DNA from: RGIG7450 sp045577655
GTDB lineage: Bacteria; Bacillota; Clostridia; RUG12999
Length of the DNA: 9,975 nucleotides
Assembly: GCA_045577655.1 (NCBI GenBank)
Contig: JAZNIU010000037.1
Coordinates: 1-9,975, forward strand
Direction of reading: 5' to 3'
The notes below the pieces were generated by a model. That model made no database searches and was not told the DNA's origin. It was given only the letters and a program-made list of their open reading frames with translations. Made by a program: the position numbers and the translations under genes. This document shows, piece by piece, positions 7,224 through 9,975 of the stretch. Every line of letters starts with the position of its first letter. The stretch's first letter is position 1.

Positions 7224-7584
7224 TTGGATTAAAGAACGAATTTTTACCAAAAAAGGACTTAATTTTGGCGAAGATATGGCGGCGGCGTATCTTATAAAAC
7301 ACGGGCACAGAGTGCTCGAAAAAAACTGGCGGCAGAAATGCGGAGAAATTGATATTATAAGTTTTGATAAAGATATGCTTGTTTTCACTGAAGTGAAACA
7401 AAGAAAATCGGACAGCTATGGCAGACCGGCCGAATTTGTGACAAAAGACAAGCAAAGAAAAATCAGAAACACAGCAAATATTTATATTATGAAAAAGCAT
7501 TATAAAGGCAACGCCAGGTTTGATGTTGTCGAGGTTCTGGGAGAGAAAAACCCTGAAATAATACATATAAAAAATGCTTTTTAG
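7216..7584 (+). CDS. YraN/UPF0102 family nuclease-like protein
   Basis: YraN proteins have a restriction-endonuclease-like fold; their role is not established, though a link to DNA processing is suspected. Visible signatures are FGEDMAAAYLIKHGHRVLEKN (first 20 residues of this stretch are the family GE-x2-A-x2-YL pattern), CGEIDIISFD and VFTEVKQRK, which supply the D-x(n)-ExK metal-site pattern, then KQRKIRNTANIYIM and RFDVVEV. The start is uncertain. No ATG lies before the conserved core; TTG at 7216 gives 122 residues, the usual length, and overlaps the upstream stop by 8 bases. The frame is open back to a TTG at 7171, which would add 15 unconserved residues. A GGAGG lies at 7182-7186. Confidence 0.88.
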   Translation: MLNWIKERIFTKKGLNFGEDMAAAYLIKHGHRVLEKNWRQKCGEIDIISFDKDMLVFTEVKQRKSDSYGRPAEFVTKDKQRKIRNTANIYIMKKHYKGNARFDVVEVLGEKNPEIIHIKNAF

Positions 7585-7593
7585 GGAGAAAAT

Positions 7594-7770
7594 ATGTCAA
7601 AAAATTGTGAAACCTGTGCACATTTTGAATATGACGAGGATTGGGATTGCTATGTCTGCAATGTTAGTCTCGACGAGGACGAAATGATGCGGTTTATGAC
7701 CGGCGGCAATTTTGACTGTTCCTATTGGCAGAACGGCGACGAATATGACTTGGTAAAAAAACAAAATTAG
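7594..7770 (+). CDS. Small acidic five-cysteine protein, DUF6472-like
   Basis: This 58-residue protein begins MSKNCETCAHFEYDEDWDCY and contains five cysteines (5, 8, 19, 22, 42) arranged as CxxC, CxxC and a lone Cys in FDCSYW, a likely zinc site. It is strongly acidic in the middle (LDEDE) and ends in DEYDLVKKQN. The overall pattern recalls the small clostridial family DUF6472, found from memory and not confirmed by search; the function of that family is unknown to me. AGGGAG at 7583-7588 overlaps the yraN stop and gives good spacing to the ATG, so it is co-transcribed with yraN and the RAYT gene 9 bases downstream. Confidence 0.85.
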   Translation: MSKNCETCAHFEYDEDWDCYVCNVSLDEDEMMRFMTGGNFDCSYWQNGDEYDLVKKQN

Positions 7771-7779
7771 GGGATTAAA

Positions 7780-8268
7780 ATGGATTTGCCAAAACGAAAA
7801 CCGACAAGGTTAAAAGGATATGATTATGGTAGCCCGGGGGCATATTTTATTACGATTTGTACATACAACAGAAAGCAAATATTATCCCGTATCGTAGGGG
7901 ACGATGCCCACATCGTCCCGCAAAATAGGTTATCTAACTACGGACTTGTTTGTGAAAAATACATAAAAAGTATAAATGATAGCTATGATGATGTGGTGGT
8001 TGATAAATATGGAATTATGCCAAACCATATTCATTTAATTGTTTTTCTTAAAGGGACGATGAGGGCATCGTCCCCTACAAAGAATGTGCAGAATATCGTT
8101 CGCTCTTTTAAAACATTGGTTACAAAAGAGATAGGAACAAAAATCTGGCAGCGTTCATATCACGACCATATAATTCGTGGGAAAGAAGATTATAAAAAGA
8201 TATGGGAATATATAGATACTAATGTGATAAGATGGGAAAAGGATTGTTTTTATGAAGAAGGAAGGTAG
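7780..8268 (+). CDS. REP-associated tyrosine transposase (RAYT), IS200-like Y1 family
   Basis: This 162-residue protein belongs to the Y1/HUH single-strand transposases. It has AYFITICTYNRK (21-32), the metal-binding HUH motif in MPNHIHLIV (80-88, His83 and His85), WQRSYHDHIIRGKEDY (123-138) and WEYI with the probable catalytic Tyr144. The usual YIxxNP reads YIDTNV here. RAYTs are single-copy relatives of IS200 transposases that act on REP hairpins. It lacks IS-like ends of its own and follows a 58-residue gene after 9 bases, with AGGGG overlapping that gene's stop as ribosome binding site. Two REP-like palindromes lie inside the coding frame (7894-7921, encoding VGDDAHIVP; 8053-8078, encoding GTMRASSPT). 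All catalytic residues appear intact. Confidence 0.93.
   Translation: MDLPKRKPTRLKGYDYGSPGAYFITICTYNRKQILSRIVGDDAHIVPQNRLSNYGLVCEKYIKSINDSYDDVVVDKYGIMPNHIHLIVFLKGTMRASSPTKNVQNIVRSFKTLVTKEIGTKIWQRSYHDHIIRGKEDYKKIWEYIDTNVIRWEKDCFYEEGR
7894..7921 (+). repeat. REP-like palindrome R1 inside the RAYT gene
   Basis: GGGACGATG (7898-7906) and CATCGTCCC (7911-7919) form a perfect 9-bp stem around CCCA, with GTAG leading and GC trailing. The same unit recurs inverted at 8053-8078 (25 of 26 positions) and again at 9927-9955. In the RAYT frame it encodes VGDDAHIVP. Confidence 0.85.
8053..8078 (-). repeat. REP-like palindrome R2 inside the RAYT gene, inverted copy
   Basis: GGGACGATG (8053-8061) and CATCGTCCC (8066-8074) form a perfect 9-bp stem around AGGG, followed by CTAC. 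Its reverse complement matches R1 at all but one of 26 positions. It encodes GTMRASSPT. With R1 it makes a long-range inverted repeat about 130 bases apart. Confidence 0.85.
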
Positions 8269-8287
8269 TAGCATTTGCTACTACCTT
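8262..8287. terminator. Shared hairpin terminator between convergent RAYT and SLH genes
   Basis: AAGGTAGTAGC (8262-8272) and GCTACTACCTT (8277-8287) are a perfect 11-bp inverted repeat around ATTT. The RAYT stop codon lies in the left arm and the SLH gene stop is 4 bases to the right. The U-tracts are weak on both strands (TTAATTAAT rightwards), but position between convergent stops favours a bidirectional terminator. Confidence 0.65.
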
Positions 8288-8290
8288 TAA

Positions 8291-9622
8291 TTAATAATTA
8301 TATAATCTCATTACGGTCGCTATTGCTTGTTCGACTGTGTATGTTTCTTTTGGTGAAAAATTTTCATCGCTTGTACCGACCATAATTTCCATTTGATTCA
8401 TATAGAACACGGCGTTAAAAGCCCAGTCGGATATGAATGTTTTATCGGCATAAAAGTCAACGTCGTCTGTATACGTCGATTGAGGTATATCAAGCTCCAG
8501 ATATTCAGCAAACCTATAAAGAATGGTTGCAGCTTCCTCGCGGGTGAGTAAATCGTTGGGTGCAAATTTTTTGTCACCCTTTCCGTTTATAATTCCTTCA
8601 TAATATAGTGCGGTAACTTTTGAATTATTAATATCATAAAATGGATTTGTCGAAGAAACAGGTAAGGCTTTTTCTGTGGATTTTGACAGCAGATTAAAAA
8701 TGATTTCGCAGAAAAATTCTCTTGTTACTGATTCTTTATATAAAATATTTGACATATCATCTAAGAGTCCTGTCTTTATTGCTTCGGCAACATATTCATA
8801 TGCCCATTCAGAGCAATCAACAATTAATTTTTCGTCTAATGTTTCAGTTTCTTCTTTTGTTTCATCTTCGTTAATCAGTTCCTGAAATTTATCAGTTTGC
8901 TTTTCATCATTGGCCTGTTCAACTTTTGTCAAAGGCTGTGTTGTCACTTCCTCGCCGTTGTTGTCAACATATGTTTTTGATGAATCGGTTTCTTCCTGCT
9001 CGCTTTCGGATTTTCGATATTCAGCGAACAATTCCGCCTCTTTTTCGCAAATTGTCAGAAAATCATCTTTTGTGTAAGCCTTACCGATTTCTATATTGCA
9101 TTCCTCGGCATTTGTAAGATTGAACATTGATTCTTCGGTAAAATGGTAGGGGATGATATATTCTTTACCGTCGCAAACCGCATTGTATGCAAACAGATGC
9201 AATCTTTCAACAATCCACATATTTGTTATTTCGGTTGGTTCAGAAAGATTGTTTTTTTCAAGATATTGTTTTAGCGTGTTGCCATAAGGCATTTCTATTC
9301 CTGTAAATGTGGGAAGATTGGTTATTTCCATTCCGTAAACACCTTTGTCAAAATAGGCATATGAAACATCTTCGGAATCAAGCAGGGGAAGGGCAACCCA
9401 AATCCATATAGGTTCCTGATTTTTTCTCATGGGAATAGGGCTTGTATTTTCGATAATATAAATATGTTCTTTGTCAATCTGTTCTTCACTATAATCGGAT
9501 TTTTCAATTGCTTCTAAAATTAAATCGGCATACTTATCCTGCGTTGCGGAACTTTCGGCATATACAGAAAGTTGCAGAAATGTTAATAATGTTACAAGTA
9601 GGAGGGCAGTAAGTTTTTTCAT
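8291..9622 (-). CDS. Secreted SLH-domain surface protein
   Basis: This 443-residue exported protein is probably anchored to the cell wall through C-terminal S-layer homology domains. Residues 1-22 form a signal peptide (MKK, hydrophobic core, VYA before Glu23). Residues 23-200 form a domain I do not recognise. Residues 203-265 are a Glu/Thr/Lys-rich, probably disordered linker. Three SLH repeats follow at about 268-315, 326-375 and 384-443. The second is most typical (YYEGIINGKGDKKFAP, LTREEAA); the first and third have weaker TRAE-type motifs (VTREFF, YTVEQA). ATG at 9622 is chosen because AAGGAAG lies just upstream and the signal peptide starts there; the in-frame TTG at 9715 lies in the structured leader. 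No promoter lies between this gene and the terminator at 9655-9683, so expression may depend on read-through. Confidence 0.9.
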   Translation of the reverse strand: MKKLTALLLVTLLTFLQLSVYAESSATQDKYADLILEAIEKSDYSEEQIDKEHIYIIENTSPIPMRKNQEPIWIWVALPLLDSEDVSYAYFDKGVYGMEITNLPTFTGIEMPYGNTLKQYLEKNNLSEPTEITNMWIVERLHLFAYNAVCDGKEYIIPYHFTEESMFNLTNAEECNIEIGKAYTKDDFLTICEKEAELFAEYRKSESEQEETDSSKTYVDNNGEEVTTQPLTKVEQANDEKQTDKFQELINEDETKEETETLDEKLIVDCSEWAYEYVAEAIKTGLLDDMSNILYKESVTREFFCEIIFNLLSKSTEKALPVSSTNPFYDINNSKVTALYYEGIINGKGDKKFAPNDLLTREEAATILYRFAEYLELDIPQSTYTDDVDFYADKTFISDWAFNAVFYMNQMEIMVGTSDENFSPKETYTVEQAIATVMRLYNY

Positions 9623-9654
9623 AAAAATCTTCCTTTCCGGTTTACAAAACCAAT

Positions 9655-9683
9655 AAAAAAATGCGCCAACCGAAGCTGACGCA
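9655..9683 (-). terminator. Intrinsic terminator upstream of the SLH gene
   Basis: On the minus strand TGCGTCAGC, loop TTCG, and GTTGGCGCA form a 9-bp stem (with G-U pairs; 9662-9683), followed directly by seven U (9655-9661). It is a textbook rho-independent terminator, 32 bases before the SLH start codon and in the same direction, so it either ends a stand-alone RNA or attenuates SLH transcription. Confidence 0.85.
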
Positions 9684-9862
9684 AAAAAACGCAAACCCCG
9701 ATTGTTGCTACACAAACTTAAATAGAAAAAGAAATATATCTGGTTATCCTACTAAGTGGAATCTGCGTTTTTAACAAAATCCATGAGTAGGATAACACCA
9801 AGAAGGTATATTATTCCATGAAAGAAAAATATCTCTAATTCTATTTATTTAGTTTGTGTAGC
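9655..9862 (-). ncRNA. Structured RNA (6S-like rod or attenuation leader) upstream of the SLH gene
   Basis: Transcription from the promoter at 9869-9897 would start near 9862, inside the outer arm of a long helix, and run about 208 bases to the terminator. The closing helix has three parts: AGTTTGTGTAGCAA (9851-9864) with TTGCTACACAAACT (9705-9718), 14 perfect pairs; TTCTATTTA (9839-9847) with TAAATAGAA (9719-9727), 9 pairs; and 9829-9836 with 9730-9737, 8 pairs including one G-U. A lopsided bubble follows (32 bases against 5), then an 11-bp helix (9743-9753 with 9786-9796) with a 32-base loop. The loop segment 9764-9772 is a perfect 9-base complement of 9685-9693, just before the terminator. 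The paired ends and central bubble resemble 6S RNA, but I cannot confirm conserved 6S sequence. A cis-acting riboregulator is the alternative. Confidence 0.6.
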
Positions 9863-9868
9863 AATATT

Positions 9869-9897
9869 ATTATATCACATAAAGTCAAGTTTTACAA
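9869..9897 (-). promoter_or_regulatory. Extended -10 promoter of the structured RNA
   Basis: On the minus strand TGATATAAT (9869-9877) is a perfect extended -10 box. TTGTAA (9892-9897) stands 17 bases upstream as -35. The predicted start (about 9862) falls within two bases of the outer end of the 14-bp helix, so the promoter and the fold support each other. Confidence 0.75.
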
Positions 9898-9926
9898 TAG
9901 GGAAATGAAAAAATGTTGAAACGATT

Positions 9927-9975
9927 GTAGGGGACGGATGCCCACATCGTCCCGCTTCGGGCGGATGTGGGCATC
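9927..9975 (+). repeat. Paired REP-like repeat (BIME-like) R3, cut by the window end
   Basis: Bases 9927-9955 repeat the R1 unit of the RAYT gene with one inserted G (GGGACGGATG for GGGACGATG). An inverted half follows: GATGTGGGCATC (9964-9975) is a perfect 12-base complement of GATGCCCACATC (9937-9948), with CCCG/CGGG (9951-9954, 9958-9961) pairing inside. The unit continues past the window. It lies outside any recognisable gene, as expected for a RAYT target. Confidence 0.8.

Noticed and set aside
9657..9720. T-box or other well-known riboswitch before the SLH gene
   Set aside because: No T-box GGTGGNACC-like bulge sequence is present before the terminator, and I see no motif of a common metabolite riboswitch; the RNA is left unclassified.
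9705..9864. 14-bp inverted repeats (TTGCTACACAAACT) read as a MITE or as an invertible promoter switch
   Set aside because: There is no target-site duplication beside the repeats, and the repeats extend into further pairing (9719-9737 with 9829-9847). The promoter lies outside the repeats and starts at their edge, and a terminator follows. This fits an RNA helix better, although inversion is not strictly excluded; read pairs across 9705-9864 would settle it.
7894..9975. The repeated GGGACGATG units considered as a CRISPR array
   Set aside because: Only three copies, unevenly spaced and in both orientations, two of them inside a protein-coding frame, and no cas genes nearby. They are REP-like.

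Overview
The window looks like a chromosomal stretch from a low-to-moderate GC Clostridia-type Firmicute, probably an uncultured gut lineage. The case rests on several points: strong AGGAG-type ribosome binding sites with occasional GTG and probable TTG starts, consensus TTGACA/TATAAT promoters, a RecD2-type helicase without RecBC, a clostridial divergent GyrB/ParE paralogue, a small cysteine-rich protein resembling DUF6472, and a secreted protein with three C-terminal SLH domains. No species can be named from the sequence alone.

The left half (1-5118, all on the minus strand) is one compact block read right to left: recD2, comF, tsaE, tsaB, rpiB, then a type IIA topoisomerase B subunit cut by the window edge. 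Neighbouring genes overlap by 3-20 bases or are 3 bases apart, so they are very probably one operon with translational coupling. The topics are DNA repair (RecD2), a ComF phosphoribosyltransferase-like protein, tRNA t6A37 synthesis (TsaE, TsaB), pentose phosphate interconversion (RpiB) and DNA topology.

Next (5194-6882, minus strand) is a two-gene catabolic operon, KDPG aldolase followed by 2-keto-3-deoxygluconate kinase. It is driven by a clear promoter (6915-6943) and ends in a long hairpin before recD2. Together the enzymes convert 2-keto-3-deoxygluconate to pyruvate and glyceraldehyde-3-phosphate. A second, fully consensus promoter (6969-6997) points the other way, and a small palindrome lies between the two -35 boxes.

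The rightward genes (7020-8268) are a 67-residue two-helix membrane protein, a YraN-family nuclease-like protein, a 58-residue five-cysteine protein and an IS200-like/REP-associated tyrosine transposase (RAYT). The RAYT reading frame contains two inverted copies of a REP-like palindrome. A third, paired copy sits at the right edge of the window (9927-9975).

The right end (8291-9622, minus strand) encodes an SLH-domain surface protein. Its 240-base upstream region is the most striking part of the window. An extended -10 promoter is followed at the predicted start site by an RNA that folds into a rod with about 31 closing pairs and an 11-bp upper helix, then by a textbook intrinsic terminator about 32 bases before the SLH start codon. 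It is either a stand-alone small RNA (6S-like in outline) or an undescribed transcription-attenuation leader.
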